The notes under the pieces were generated by a model. The model saw nothing but the letters and a program-made list of their open reading frames with translations, made no database searches and was not told where the DNA came from. Shown piece after piece: positions 1 to 8,524 of a stretch of DNA of 64,000 nucleotides. Positions within the stretch are counted from its first letter, which is position 1. Every line of letters starts with the position of its first letter. The stretch is taken from positions 3,162,001 to 3,226,000 of the forward strand of contig OY759723.1 of assembly GCA_963662575.1 (NCBI GenBank), written 5' to 3'. The stretch is from Bin5 sp963662575. GTDB lineage: Bacteria; Chloroflexota; Anaerolineae; Caldilineales; Caldilineaceae. Position numbers and translations under genes: made by a program.

Positions 1-494
1 GAATCCTTGGACCCGCCCAAGGCGTAACCGCCTTTTCAGGCGTACGTGTGAAAGAGCGGGAGTTTTACGGCGAGATGCTGCCGACCGACATGGATGACAA
101 TACACTGATGGTCCTCGACTTTGGCGACAGTCTGTTTGCCTTCGTCTACGGTGTGGCCGCAGGCGGTCTCCCCAATATGGGCCGGCCGCTGATTTTCGGC
201 ACTGAAGGTGTCATCAACGGCGGCATGCTGAATGGCAAACCGTTCGACTATCCGGGCCGCGAGCTGGAAGAAGCGATCGACCTGAACGCATCGTTGCCGC
301 ACGTGGTGGGCGACCACCGCGGCCTTGAGGAGGCGCACGTCTACGAGGACGTGATGCAACTCGTCGATTGGATCCGGGATGACACCCCTACCACATCGAC
401 CCCAGAGCACGCCCGTCACGTCATCGAAATTTTCGACGGCGCATACCGATCGGCAAAGTCGGGAACCGCCCAGGCACTGCGAACGACATTCTAG
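1..494 (+). CDS. Gfo/Idh/MocA family oxidoreductase, C-terminal part (5' cut by window edge)
   Basis: The reading frame is open from the first complete codon (base 3) to the stop at 492-494, so the gene starts outside the window. A GTG at 48 is in frame, but the residues before it (GPAQGVTAFSG) already look like the substrate-binding beta domain of NAD(P)-dependent Gfo/Idh/MocA dehydrogenases. The visible part contains the family's typical late segments: a stretch around FGTEGVINGG and a C-terminal helix with an EIFDGAYRSAKSG-like end. The dinucleotide-binding domain is not visible, so substrate and cofactor cannot be inferred. It ends about 140 bp before the vapBC operon and on the same strand. 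Confidence 0.75.
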   Translation, partial: ILGPAQGVTAFSGVRVKEREFYGEMLPTDMDDNTLMVLDFGDSLFAFVYGVAAGGLPNMGRPLIFGTEGVINGGMLNGKPFDYPGRELEEAIDLNASLPHVVGDHRGLEEAHVYEDVMQLVDWIRDDTPTTSTPEHARHVIEIFDGAYRSAKSGTAQALRTTF

Positions 495-551
495 CTGTGT
501 GGCCGCCGCAGTCCACTATGGAAAGACTCTTACGCAGTTTTTCGGATTGTC

Positions 552-618
552 TATAATCTAAGGAGAAAGCATCAGTTGTATGATAGTATACACACTGATC
601 TGGTTTTTCGTGTGTATA
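552..618 (+). promoter_or_regulatory. vapBC promoter and palindromic operator
   Basis: A perfect -10 hexamer TATAAT lies at 552-557, with only a weak -35 (TTACGC at 530-535). Downstream, TATACACAC (587-595) and GTGTGTATA (610-618) form a perfect 9-bp inverted repeat with a 14-bp spacer, ending just before the vapB ribosome-binding site (AAGGAG, 618-623). VapB-type antitoxins with their toxins usually bind such inverted repeats to repress their own operon. That this repeat is the operator is inferred from its position and symmetry. Confidence 0.6.
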
Positions 619-631
619 AGGAGAGCGACCG

Positions 632-856
632 ATGCGCACCAATGTAGTGCTTGACGACAAGCTGGTTGAGGACGCGATGCGCTATACGGGCCTGACCACA
701 AAACGAGCGGTTATTGAAGAAGCATTGCGCCTTCTGGTACGTTTGAAGTCGCAGCAGGAGGTACGCAGCCTGCGCGGACAACTGCACTGGGAAGGCGACT
801 TGGAGGCCATGCGACTTAACATGCCTGAAGTGGAGCCGTCTCTTGTGGATCGTTGA
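632..856 (+). CDS. vapB: VapB-family antitoxin (ribbon-helix-helix type)
   Basis: A 74-residue protein beginning MRTNVVLDDKLVEDAM. This is the typical N-terminal strand and helix of VapB antitoxins of the MRTN(V/I)xxDxxL type (DUF2191-like). It should bind operator DNA as a dimer through its N-terminus and neutralise the VapC RNase through its C-terminal tail. The ATG is preceded by AAGGAG at good spacing. The stop codon lies inside the start of the toxin gene (14-nt overlap), giving the translational coupling usual for toxin-antitoxin pairs. The palindrome just upstream fits autoregulation. Confidence 0.85.
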   Translation: MRTNVVLDDKLVEDAMRYTGLTTKRAVIEEALRLLVRLKSQQEVRSLRGQLHWEGDLEAMRLNMPEVEPSLVDR

Positions 857-1241
857 TTCCTCGGTCTGGATCGATTTCTTTAACGGTAAGTCGACACCAC
901 AGACAGATGTCCTGGTACACAGCTTTGGGTGGCAGGAGATCGGTCTGGGCGATATCAATCTGTGCGAGGTATTGCAGGGATTTCATGCTCAGTCCGATTT
1001 CGAGCGGGCCAGAGAGGCCCTTCTGCGGTTTTCCATATTCCCAATCGGTGGCCACGATATAGCGATAAAGGCTGCTGAAAACTACCGCAGCCTACGTAGT
1101 CAAGGGATTACTGTGCGTAAGACTGTCGATTGTCTGCTCGCCACATTCGTAATCGAAAATGGCCACTCACTTCTGCATAGCGATAGGGATTTCGACCACT
1201 TTGTTGAGCACTTTGGCATGCCCGTGATCAGAACAATCTAG
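843..1241 (+). CDS. vapC: VapC-family PIN-domain ribonuclease toxin
   Basis: A 132-residue PIN-domain protein. The acidic metal-binding residues expected of the family are visible: D5 in VDSSVWIDFF, E42 in INLCEVLQG, D96 in TVDCLLA, and D114/D116 in LHSDRDFD. VapC toxins are Mg2+-dependent RNases that cut tRNA or rRNA when the antitoxin is degraded. The start chosen is TTG at 843, giving the usual MWIVDSS opening; no ATG or GTG is available in frame nearby, and translation probably depends on coupling to vapB. All active-site acids are present, so the toxin looks functional. The RNA target cannot be told from sequence. Confidence 0.85.
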   Translation: MWIVDSSVWIDFFNGKSTPQTDVLVHSFGWQEIGLGDINLCEVLQGFHAQSDFERAREALLRFSIFPIGGHDIAIKAAENYRSLRSQGITVRKTVDCLLATFVIENGHSLLHSDRDFDHFVEHFGMPVIRTI

Positions 1242-1272
1242 AAAATATACTTCGCTCTTTGGAGAGACACCT

Positions 1273-2418
1273 ATGTCAAAGATTTTTCGTATCGGCGTCA
1301 TTGGCTTTGCCCACATGCACATAAACCATCTGATCGAGCGCTTCGCTGCTCATCCGCAGGCGGAACTGGCGGCCTGCGCAGACACGCCCGCACTGGTCCC
1401 CGAACTGCGATCCGTCCACTACACCCGCGCCTGGAATCTGCGCCATGCACTCGACGACTTGGGTTTCCCAAAGGCCTATGACGACTACCAGGAGATGCTG
1501 GAGCAGGAGAATATCGATATCGTCATCTGCTGCTCCGAAAACGCGCAACATCCAGCCGTGGTGGAGGCCTGCGCGCGGCATGGTGTGCATGTCATAGTCG
1601 AAAAGCCGATGGCCGCCTCTCTTCAGGACGGCCTGCGCATGGCACGGGCTGCACGGGCCGCCGGCATCGAACTGATTGTCAACTGGCCCACCACGTGGCA
1701 ACCGGCTTCCCACAAAGCAAAAGAGCTGATCGACAGCGGCGCAATCGGGCGCGTGCTGACGGTCAAATTTCGGGGCGGCCACCTGGGTCCGCTGGGGGCG
1801 GGCGTCTCCCATCCCGGCGGCGACGAAGACAACCAGGCCCGGCCGCGCAAGCTGTCCGGCGTTGAAAGAGGCGCAACTTGGTGGCATCAGAGCGCGGCCG
1901 GCGGCGGGGTCATGCTCGACTACTGCTGTTACGGCTCACTGGTAGCCCGCTGGCTGGTGGGTGAACCTGCAACCGGCGTGATAGCAATGCGGGCCAATCT
2001 GAACAGCCAGTGGGGCGATGCCGAAGATAATGCCGTCATGATTGTCCGCTTCCCTCAGGCAATGGCACTCAGCGAGGCTTCTTGGACGACCCTCGACCAC
2101 GGCGTTTCGCCAGGTCCAATCGTCTACGGCACAGAAGGCACGCTCGTGGCCGACAAGGAGACTCCCGGCCAGGCCCCTAAAGTGCGGGTAGAGAAGGGCG
2201 GCGGCCGCACCGAGTATTTCGAATGTGAGCCGCTCCCGGCCGACCGATCAGATATCGCTCAGGAGTTTATCCACCGGCTGCAGTCCGGCGACCCGCTACA
2301 CCAAACTCTGGATCTGGACTTTAATCTGGAAGTGATGGCGATACTTGACGCCGGCGTTCGCTCCGCCAACAGCGGCCGACTCGAATTAGTCGAAACTGAT
2401 GCCTGGCAACTGGGCTAG
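1273..2418 (+). CDS. Gfo/Idh/MocA family oxidoreductase
   Basis: A 381-residue NAD(P)-dependent dehydrogenase of the Gfo/Idh/MocA family. The N-terminal Rossmann domain has a glycine-loop variant at residues 8-14 (GVIGFAHMH, rather than GxGxxG), and the conserved EKP motif is at E110-K111-P112 (VIVEKPMAAS). The C-terminal beta-sheet domain contains the GGGVMLDYCCYG segment, where families of this type carry the catalytic Asp/His region. ATG at 1273 is preceded by GGAGAG. It lies 24 bp upstream of the PhyH gene on the same strand, so the two probably form an operon acting on a sugar or polyol derivative. The substrate is unknown. Confidence 0.85.
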   Translation: MSKIFRIGVIGFAHMHINHLIERFAAHPQAELAACADTPALVPELRSVHYTRAWNLRHALDDLGFPKAYDDYQEMLEQENIDIVICCSENAQHPAVVEACARHGVHVIVEKPMAASLQDGLRMARAARAAGIELIVNWPTTWQPASHKAKELIDSGAIGRVLTVKFRGGHLGPLGAGVSHPGGDEDNQARPRKLSGVERGATWWHQSAAGGGVMLDYCCYGSLVARWLVGEPATGVIAMRANLNSQWGDAEDNAVMIVRFPQAMALSEASWTTLDHGVSPGPIVYGTEGTLVADKETPGQAPKVRVEKGGGRTEYFECEPLPADRSDIAQEFIHRLQSGDPLHQTLDLDFNLEVMAILDAGVRSANSGRLELVETDAWQLG

Positions 2419-2442
2419 GAACGGGAAAGAAAGAAGAGAACG

Positions 2443-3228
2443 ATGGATATCCAAACAGCCCTGCTTTCCCTCGGCGTGCGCGACGACACTCTGACTGCCG
2501 CCGAGAAAAAAGCGCTCGACGAAAACGGCTATTTACCTCTGCCTGGCATTCTGACGCCGGCCCAGGTGCAAGCGCTCCGAACGCGCTTACAAGAACTGGA
2601 AGAGGAAGAGGGCGAGCACGCCGGCAAGGAGGTGCATCAGGAGGCCGGAACCGCCCGCCTTGCGAATCTGGCGAACAAAGACCCGATCTTCGATCTCATC
2701 TGGACCAACCCGAAAGTGTTGGCGGCCATGTCCCATGTACTGGATGGTGACCTCAAACTGTCCTCTCTCAACGCGCGCGCTTCCCTGCCCGGACATGGCC
2801 TGCAGGCGCTGCACTGCGATGGCTCACTGAGCCTCGAAGGCTTCGCAATGTCATCGGAGGACGGCAACCGTCGCTTTTACGCATGCAACTCGATCTGGCT
2901 GCTGAACGACTTTACGCCTGAGAACGGGGCCACGCGGCTCGTACCCGGCTCTCACAGGTCTGGTCTGGACCCTCGCCAGGACATGGAGGACCCGCAGGCG
3001 CCGCACCCGGACGAGATGCTGGTGCTGGGCAAAGCCGGAACGGTCTTCGTCTTCAACGCTTTTACTTGGCACGGCGGAACTGTCAACCGCTCGGACACCC
3101 CCCGTCGAGCGCTCCACTGCTATTTCGTTAGGCGCGGCCTCCCCCCTCAGACGGATCAGCAGGGCCTCCTGCGACCGGAAACGGCTGCGCGCCTCAGCCA
3201 AGCGCAAAAGGTCGTACTGGGTGTTTAG
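2443..3228 (+). CDS. Phytanoyl-CoA dioxygenase (PhyH) family protein
   Basis: A 261-residue Fe(II)/2-oxoglutarate-dependent oxygenase of the PhyH family. The iron-binding facial triad is visible: H124-x-D126 in LHCDGS and a distal H210 in TWHGGT, followed by R221/R222, which would bind 2-oxoglutarate. The double-stranded beta-helix core runs about residues 95-230. Enzymes of this family hydroxylate lipid, amino-acid or secondary-metabolite substrates; the actual substrate is not predictable. It follows the Gfo/Idh/MocA gene closely and is probably cotranscribed with it. Bacterial PhyH genes paired with Gfo/Idh genes are common in Chloroflexota and Planctomycetes (general knowledge). Confidence 0.85.
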   Translation: MDIQTALLSLGVRDDTLTAAEKKALDENGYLPLPGILTPAQVQALRTRLQELEEEEGEHAGKEVHQEAGTARLANLANKDPIFDLIWTNPKVLAAMSHVLDGDLKLSSLNARASLPGHGLQALHCDGSLSLEGFAMSSEDGNRRFYACNSIWLLNDFTPENGATRLVPGSHRSGLDPRQDMEDPQAPHPDEMLVLGKAGTVFVFNAFTWHGGTVNRSDTPRRALHCYFVRRGLPPQTDQQGLLRPETAARLSQAQKVVLGV

Positions 3229-3276
3229 ATTGGCGCGGCTTTACACTTGCCAATCCGGCTGCGCAGTCAGATAAGA

Positions 3277-4821
3277 CTACGTCTCAATTCGACTATGCAG
3301 CCCGCGCCGCAGGTGCTTCAGCACAGTGATGACCTCAGTACCACCGAGTAAAATATATAAGCCAAAGAATGCAAATCCGCCCCCACTTGCGCTGGCCATG
3401 ATGAAGAGTGCCGGCGGCATGCGCAGTTGGTGCAGGAACAGCACAACTGCGCACATGCCCAGGCTACCCACCAGCGCACGGCCTAGCGTCGCGCCCAACA
3501 TTGGTACGTCCACGCCGCCGACCCGAAGATTCAGCGCGAACAGCGCCGCGGCAAGGGCCAGCGCCGCAATCGAAGTTGCCCACGCCAGCCCGGCGATACC
3601 GTACGGCCCAACGAGTACAACGCTCAACGCTGCATTCAGAACCATCCAGCCCAGCGTTGCCCACATCGGCACACGGGTGTTGTGCTGGGCGAAAAAGGTC
3701 AACGTTAGCACGTCGTAGGAGGCCTCGCCCAGCAGGCGCAGCGAAAAGATCGCCATCAGCGTGTACACTACGGCAGTTGATTCCGGTCCGAACTCTCCCC
3801 TTTCAAGCAGGAAAGCTACCGCCGGCCGCCCTAGCACCAGCAGACCCACCGCCGACGGAATCAGTAGCAGCCACGTGGCGCGCAACCCCTGCGTTACCGT
3901 CTGGCGCAACTGCTGACCTGACCCCGCGTTGTGATGTTCGGCCATCGTCGGAAAGATCACCTGGGAAATAGCGGCGCCGAAGAGAGACTTGGGCATCGAC
4001 AGCATCACCAGCATTGCGTAGTAAAAGGCGGCGATGCTCCCGGCCTGCAACGAAGAAGCCAGCCGAATGAAGATCAGGTCTATCGCCTGGAAGGCGCCGA
4101 GGGTCACGATGCGCGGCCCCATCAGGCGCACCACCTCCCGCACACCTTCGAGCCGCAAATTAATCTGTAGCCGCAGGCGCAGGCGCTGTCGCGCCAAGGC
4201 TGGAAGCTGCACGAGAACGGTCAGTGCCGCGCCCAAAACGCTCCCCCACGCCATCCCGTAAACGCCCCATATCGGAACAAGCGCGACCAGGCCCACGATC
4301 TGTCCCAGGTCGATCAAGACGCGCCCCAGAGCCGGTGTCAGAAAATGTTGGTGCGAATGGAGTACGCTGCCAAACACACCGGAAACGCTTATCAACGCCG
4401 CCGCCAGCAGGAAGATGCGCATCATCCGCATAGTGAGCAGTTGCGTTTCCGCAGGGAAATGAGGAGCTAGCGCCACGCGGATAAGCCACGGCGCAGCCGC
4501 AATGGCAAGAAGACAGGCCGTGCCCATGACGACTAGAGTCAGAGTCAGGACAGTGCTGGCAAGCGATTCAGCTTCACGTCGTTGCGATTGGGTGAGGTAG
4601 CCTGAGTAGACGGGGATAAATGCAGCGGACAGCGCGCCTGCTGCCAGTAGAGCCAGTAGAAGCTCTGGCAACTGATTGGCCGTCGCAAAGGCATCCACTT
4701 CCGGGCCGGTACCGAACAGCCTGGTTGTCAGCAGCAGCTTGACGAAGCCGGTTATCTTGTCCAGCCCGAAGATGAAAAAGACGAGAAAGGAGGAGCGAAC
4801 CAGATGCGGCGCGCGCGACAT
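3277..4821 (-). CDS. murJ: Lipid II flippase MurJ / MviN family
   Basis: A polytopic membrane protein of about 514 residues with 13-14 hydrophobic segments and the MurJ/MviN signature near the N-terminus (GLDKITGFVKLLLTTRLFGTG, then the segment ending PELLLALLAAGALSAAFIPV). MurJ flips lipid II across the cytoplasmic membrane for peptidoglycan synthesis. ATG at 4821 is preferred; an in-frame TTG at 4854 would add 11 residues, and neither has a strong ribosome-binding site. The preceding same-strand gene ends at a strong terminator only 50 bp upstream, so murJ must use a promoter in or around that hairpin, or depend on read-through. Confidence 0.9.
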   Translation of the reverse strand: MSRAPHLVRSSFLVFFIFGLDKITGFVKLLLTTRLFGTGPEVDAFATANQLPELLLALLAAGALSAAFIPVYSGYLTQSQRREAESLASTVLTLTLVVMGTACLLAIAAAPWLIRVALAPHFPAETQLLTMRMMRIFLLAAALISVSGVFGSVLHSHQHFLTPALGRVLIDLGQIVGLVALVPIWGVYGMAWGSVLGAALTVLVQLPALARQRLRLRLQINLRLEGVREVVRLMGPRIVTLGAFQAIDLIFIRLASSLQAGSIAAFYYAMLVMLSMPKSLFGAAISQVIFPTMAEHHNAGSGQQLRQTVTQGLRATWLLLIPSAVGLLVLGRPAVAFLLERGEFGPESTAVVYTLMAIFSLRLLGEASYDVLTLTFFAQHNTRVPMWATLGWMVLNAALSVVLVGPYGIAGLAWATSIAALALAAALFALNLRVGGVDVPMLGATLGRALVGSLGMCAVVLFLHQLRMPPALFIMASASGGGFAFFGLYILLGGTEVITVLKHLRRGLHSRIET

Positions 4822-4864
4822 GGAACGTCTTACCGAGTCACCGGCAAACAGCAACCAGGCCCAT

Positions 4865-4901
4865 GAAAAATGGGAGGGGGCCAGTTTCTCGGCCCCCTCC
4901 C
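4865..4901 (-). terminator. Intrinsic terminator between the LysM/PA14 gene and murJ
   Basis: GGGAGGGGGCC (4872-4882) and GGCCCCCTCCC (4891-4901) form a perfect 11-bp stem with an 8-nt loop. On the minus strand the stem is followed by ATTTTTC (4871-4865). It lies 18 bp past the stop of the LysM/PA14 protein gene and is a textbook rho-independent terminator. Confidence 0.85.
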
Positions 4902-4918
4902 CAACCTGTCAGCTCCGC

Positions 4919-7123
4919 TTATCTGAGATTCCACGTACCGTCGTCCAACGCACGCAACGAGTGGAGGGCGAAATCAATCTTTGTAGCCTCGTTTTCATGT
5001 CCGTCCAAACATGATGGGACGGGATCACTCAAGAGCAGGAAGCCTTCTTCGTACTGCTGGAACACGGCGCAGAAACCCCTTTCCTCAGCAGTCGCCCAGC
5101 CAATGTCGGTATAGACGTCGTCATCTTCTTCCCACAGATAGCCGAATCCTCGCACAGGCGCTTGCAGACCTTCCGGCGGTGTGCCCCGAGCGCTGGTGAA
5201 TTCCTGATCGTCCCAGTCATCCGCAAATCGGTCCCAATCTCCTGCAGTAACAAACACGAATACTGCATCATCGTCCTGCCGCCAGATCATATGACCTCTC
5301 TGGAACGGCTGCCACGATGACCACAAGGTACCTCCAGCTGAGGATGGACAGCCGAATTCCGCATGATCCCAAAGATGGCTCAGTCTGTCGTGGACCTGGT
5401 ATTCACAGGCAATCTCCCACTTGCCGTCATCCAGTGCCTGAATCGTTTCTGAAGCGAACAGGGTCTCTGACGCCAGGTTCACTGTCCCGTCGAAACAGGA
5501 AGCGACAGGGTCGCCAGTCAGCAGGGAGCCGTCCTCGAAGTTCTGGATCAACGCACAAACACCCTTTTCATCATCTGTTGCCCAGCCCAGGTCCGCATAG
5601 ACCTCGTCATTCGTCTCCCAAAGATAGCCAAATCCGCGCACCGGCGTGTGCATGCCTTCAGGCTCCGTGCCCCGGGTCCCTGTATAAACCTGGCTGTCCC
5701 AGTCATCCGAAAAACGAGTCCATTCCCCATCATCTGTGAATGTAAATACCGCATCATCGTCTTGCCGCCACAGCATATATCCTTTCTGGAAAGGCTGCCA
5801 GGCAGACCATAGGGTTGACCCCGAAGAAAGCGGGCATCCGAGAACCGCTTGATTCCAGAGAGACTCCAAACTTCCGTGAGTCTCGTTCTTGCAGGCCAAA
5901 TTCCAGCTCCCGCTAGTGAGAGCCTGCAGCGCGTTTTCGGCGAACAAGGTCTCTGATGCAAAATTATGCGAATTCTCTTGGCATGTTTCTACTAGGTCGC
6001 CAATCAGCAAGACGCCTTTCTCGAACTGCTGGGAACGGAGGCAAAAGCCCTTCTCCGCGTCCTTGGCCCAACCGAGGTCGGCGAAGACATCGTCATTCGT
6101 TTCCCACAGATAGCCGAATCCCCGCACGGGAGCCTGTAAACCTGTTGCTGGACTACCTCGATTGTTGCTGAGATCCTGATCGTCCCAATCGTCGGCGTGC
6201 TGGGCCCAGTCTCCATCGTCCGCATATACGAATAAGTTATCACTATCCTGCCGCCAGATCATGTGGCCGGTTTCGAATGGCTGCCACGCTGCCCAGACGG
6301 TCTGCGCTGCCGCACTAGCGCAGCCGAGCGCGGAATGTTCCCAAAACGAATTCAGGCTGTCGTGGGGTTGAATCTCGCAATCGGGCGTTTCTACAACTAC
6401 CTTCTCCCACGAAACAGTAATTGATGCCATTCCGGTGCCTTCGAAGTACTCGACTTTTATCGTATGGCTGCCTGCTGTGAGGACCTTGTCGCTTACCGTA
6501 GTCGTGGCTGGGTGTACGTTCCAGTCTTCCAACAAGAGGGTATCGTCAACATATATTCTGACACCATCATCTGCTACGGCAGTGAACCGGTAATTAGCGG
6601 CTTCAAAAGTGCTGGTGGCGGTCCAGGATACGCTGAAACTGTCGACGGATATGGTGGTGTCCGGGCTTCCGGACGCCCAGTCGAAGTCGATAGCCCCATC
6701 CTGTCTCGTCAAAACAGCATCGCCGCTGAGGTCTTGGGTGTTGTAATAGGAACCAGTCCAACTGGCGGCAGTTCCGGTCGTCTGCGCAGTAATTGATGAG
6801 GTGGGCGTCAATGTCGAAGCCGTACCTATGGTGTGAGGGATACACAGTTCTTGGTCGATCAACACTTGATCTGTAGTGCTGAGATGGTTAGTTTGGGCCA
6901 GGGCAGAGAGCGAGACGCCAGCGGCTTCGGCAATACTGGTGAGTGTTTCTCCGGCCGCGACCGTATGCGTACTTGCGCAATCCGAACCGTCTGAGGCGTG
7001 CTCAGGGTTCTCGATCGTGGCCGCTACGACTACCTGCGACAGCAATGCCAGAAGTAATGCCGCCAACACCACAGTGCAACGCCCCTGCCTGAACCAGACT
7101 TTGGCTAAGGTAAATGAGTGCAT
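4919..7123 (-). CDS. Secreted LysM-PA14 protein with three tandem Trp-rich repeats
   Basis: A 734-residue exported protein. Residues 1-36 form a signal peptide (hydrophobic VVLAALLLALLSQVVVAA). Residues ~52-97 are a LysM domain (HTVAAGETLTSIAEAAGVS), which binds peptidoglycan or chitin-like glycans. Residues ~117-245 resemble a PA14 domain (SWTGSYYNTQDLSGD, ADDGVRIYVDD), a carbohydrate-binding beta-barrel. Residues ~250-734 are three copies of a ~161-residue unit. Each has a WQPF-x3-HMIWRQD-type motif, a DDWDxQ motif and PVRGFGYLWE, with paired cysteines at its start. I do not know a function for the repeat; it looks like a glycan- or surface-binding module. No catalytic domain is visible. 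The gene is monocistronic, ending at the hairpin at 4872-4901. Confidence 0.8.
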   Translation of the reverse strand: MHSFTLAKVWFRQGRCTVVLAALLLALLSQVVVAATIENPEHASDGSDCASTHTVAAGETLTSIAEAAGVSLSALAQTNHLSTTDQVLIDQELCIPHTIGTASTLTPTSSITAQTTGTAASWTGSYYNTQDLSGDAVLTRQDGAIDFDWASGSPDTTISVDSFSVSWTATSTFEAANYRFTAVADDGVRIYVDDTLLLEDWNVHPATTTVSDKVLTAGSHTIKVEYFEGTGMASITVSWEKVVVETPDCEIQPHDSLNSFWEHSALGCASAAAQTVWAAWQPFETGHMIWRQDSDNLFVYADDGDWAQHADDWDDQDLSNNRGSPATGLQAPVRGFGYLWETNDDVFADLGWAKDAEKGFCLRSQQFEKGVLLIGDLVETCQENSHNFASETLFAENALQALTSGSWNLACKNETHGSLESLWNQAVLGCPLSSGSTLWSAWQPFQKGYMLWRQDDDAVFTFTDDGEWTRFSDDWDSQVYTGTRGTEPEGMHTPVRGFGYLWETNDEVYADLGWATDDEKGVCALIQNFEDGSLLTGDPVASCFDGTVNLASETLFASETIQALDDGKWEIACEYQVHDRLSHLWDHAEFGCPSSAGGTLWSSWQPFQRGHMIWRQDDDAVFVFVTAGDWDRFADDWDDQEFTSARGTPPEGLQAPVRGFGYLWEEDDDVYTDIGWATAEERGFCAVFQQYEEGFLLLSDPVPSCLDGHENEATKIDFALHSLRALDDGTWNLR

Positions 7124-7485
7124 TTGTCAGTCCCGTATGGATATGTGCTGTCGTCAATGAACGAAAGCATGTATATCTCGATAACTAAAATTCTGCAACG
7201 TTTTGGGGCGGAAGTCAAGAGAATGCGCCCCACTGGTGCCTATCGGAATCAGCTCCGTTACAGACAGCATTCCAGACTAATACACTGGAGTTGGGGTATC
7301 TGCTGGTTTGAAGGCCCAATATGCGGCATGGACAGCAAACTGGGTAAGATGCCTACGATCCGACTACGAAACAATATGCTGCCTTCGTATGGCCTTCTCG
7401 CTGATGGCTCCCGCCCTTATGCTATAATGACGATATCCCAAAGCGGGACGAGTCTGAATCCAGCCAAACCTGGAGCTATTGGCCG
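7124..7485. promoter_or_regulatory. Intergenic region between divergent genes; candidate -10 for the DUF2905 gene
   Basis: About 360 bp between the divergent LysM/PA14 and DUF2905 genes. I see no gene in it. A TATAAT hexamer at 7423-7428, 58 bp before the DUF2905 start, is a candidate plus-strand -10 box; no convincing -35 is visible. A reading frame of about 165 codons crosses the region but runs out of frame through the DUF2905 gene and has no recognisable composition. Confidence 0.35.
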
Positions 7486-7692
7486 ATGGCGAAGTGGTTC
7501 ATCTTACTGGGTGCCATTCTCCTGTTCATTGGGGCGATCTTGCAGTTTGCGCCCTGGCTCTTGGCCTGGTTTGGAAAGCTGCCGGGCGATATTCGTGTCG
7601 AGACAGGGTCATTGAAACTTTTTGTTCCTATCACGTCCATGTTACTCGTTAGCCTCGTCCTGACTCTTCTGCTGAATCTTCTGAATCGCTAG
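7486..7692 (+). CDS. DUF2905 family small membrane protein
   Basis: A 68-residue protein with two transmembrane segments (about residues 4-28 and 46-66) separated by the short soluble motif GKLPGDIRVE. This motif and the following FVPITSMLLVSLVLTLLL segment are typical of the DUF2905 family of small bacterial inner-membrane proteins. No function is established. It lies 18 bp before the methyltransferase gene and is likely cotranscribed with it. Confidence 0.8.
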   Translation: MAKWFILLGAILLFIGAILQFAPWLLAWFGKLPGDIRVETGSLKLFVPITSMLLVSLVLTLLLNLLNR

Positions 7693-7710
7693 ACTGGGAG
7701 CATTTATTCA

Positions 7711-8472
7711 ATGGACTCTGCACAACTGCTAAAAGAGTGGAAGGCCGAGGAAGAAAAGCAGATCATAGGGTGGGACTTTTCTTATCTTGATGGGCGGATG
7801 ATGTTAGGGGAGCCTTCTTGGTCTTATACAAAGCGCGCACGAGAAATGATGAAAGGCGCGACGTCTGTGCTGGACATCGCCACAGGAGGAGGGGAGCGTC
7901 TTCTTGCCATGCGGGACAATTGGCCTGTAACAGTAGTGGTGACAGAAGGCTATCCCCCCAACGTGAAATTAGCCTCGGACCGGCTGGAGCCGCTGGGCGT
8001 ACGCGTCGTCGAAGCAGACAATGACGAGTATAGCCCGATTCCATTCGACGACAGCGAGTTTGCGCTGGTGTTGAATCGTCATGGTGCCCTTAACGTCGAT
8101 GAAATCGCCCGCATTCTTGCTGCCGATGGCCGCCTTCTGACCAGACAAGTGCACGGGATGTGGGCGCACGACCTGCTCGCCGCCTTCGGCGTGCAGCCGC
8201 AGTGGCCGTTTGCAACGCCGCAAAGATACGTGCCGTGGTTGCAAACTGCCGGATTCGACGTTGTTGACGTGCGCGAATGGTCCGGAAAGTTGGCCTTCAC
8301 AGATGTCGGGGCGGTCGTCTACTATCTCAAGGCCGTTCCATGGCTTGTGCCGGGCTTTTCCGTCGAATCGCATGCCCGCGAGTTGCTGGCCCTGCAGGAA
8401 CAGCTGGATGAAAAGGGTCAACTTGCGTTCGAAGCTGGGAACTACCTTATTGAGGCAGTGAAGCCGGCATGA
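7711..8472 (+). CDS. Class I SAM-dependent methyltransferase
   Basis: A 253-residue protein with the Rossmann-type methyltransferase core. Motif I is VLDIATGGGERL (residues ~53-64), the acidic post-I residue lies near VVTEGYPPN, and FDDSEFALVLNRHGAL resembles motif IV. An N-terminal helical extension of ~50 residues and a C-terminal helical part probably shape the substrate pocket. The protein resembles small-molecule or RlmA-like methyltransferases in general layout, but the substrate is unknown. The start ATG is preceded by GGGAG. Confidence 0.75.
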   Translation: MDSAQLLKEWKAEEEKQIIGWDFSYLDGRMMLGEPSWSYTKRAREMMKGATSVLDIATGGGERLLAMRDNWPVTVVVTEGYPPNVKLASDRLEPLGVRVVEADNDEYSPIPFDDSEFALVLNRHGALNVDEIARILAADGRLLTRQVHGMWAHDLLAAFGVQPQWPFATPQRYVPWLQTAGFDVVDVREWSGKLAFTDVGAVVYYLKAVPWLVPGFSVESHARELLALQEQLDEKGQLAFEAGNYLIEAVKPA

Positions 8473-8524
8473 ACTGAAATGTTGAATGTCCCGACAAACG
8501 TTCAGGGCACCAACGCCGCGCGGC

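Noticed and set aside
7118..7615. A 165-codon plus-strand frame upstream of and overlapping the DUF2905 gene
   Set aside because: It overlaps the real gene out of frame and has no recognisable protein character.
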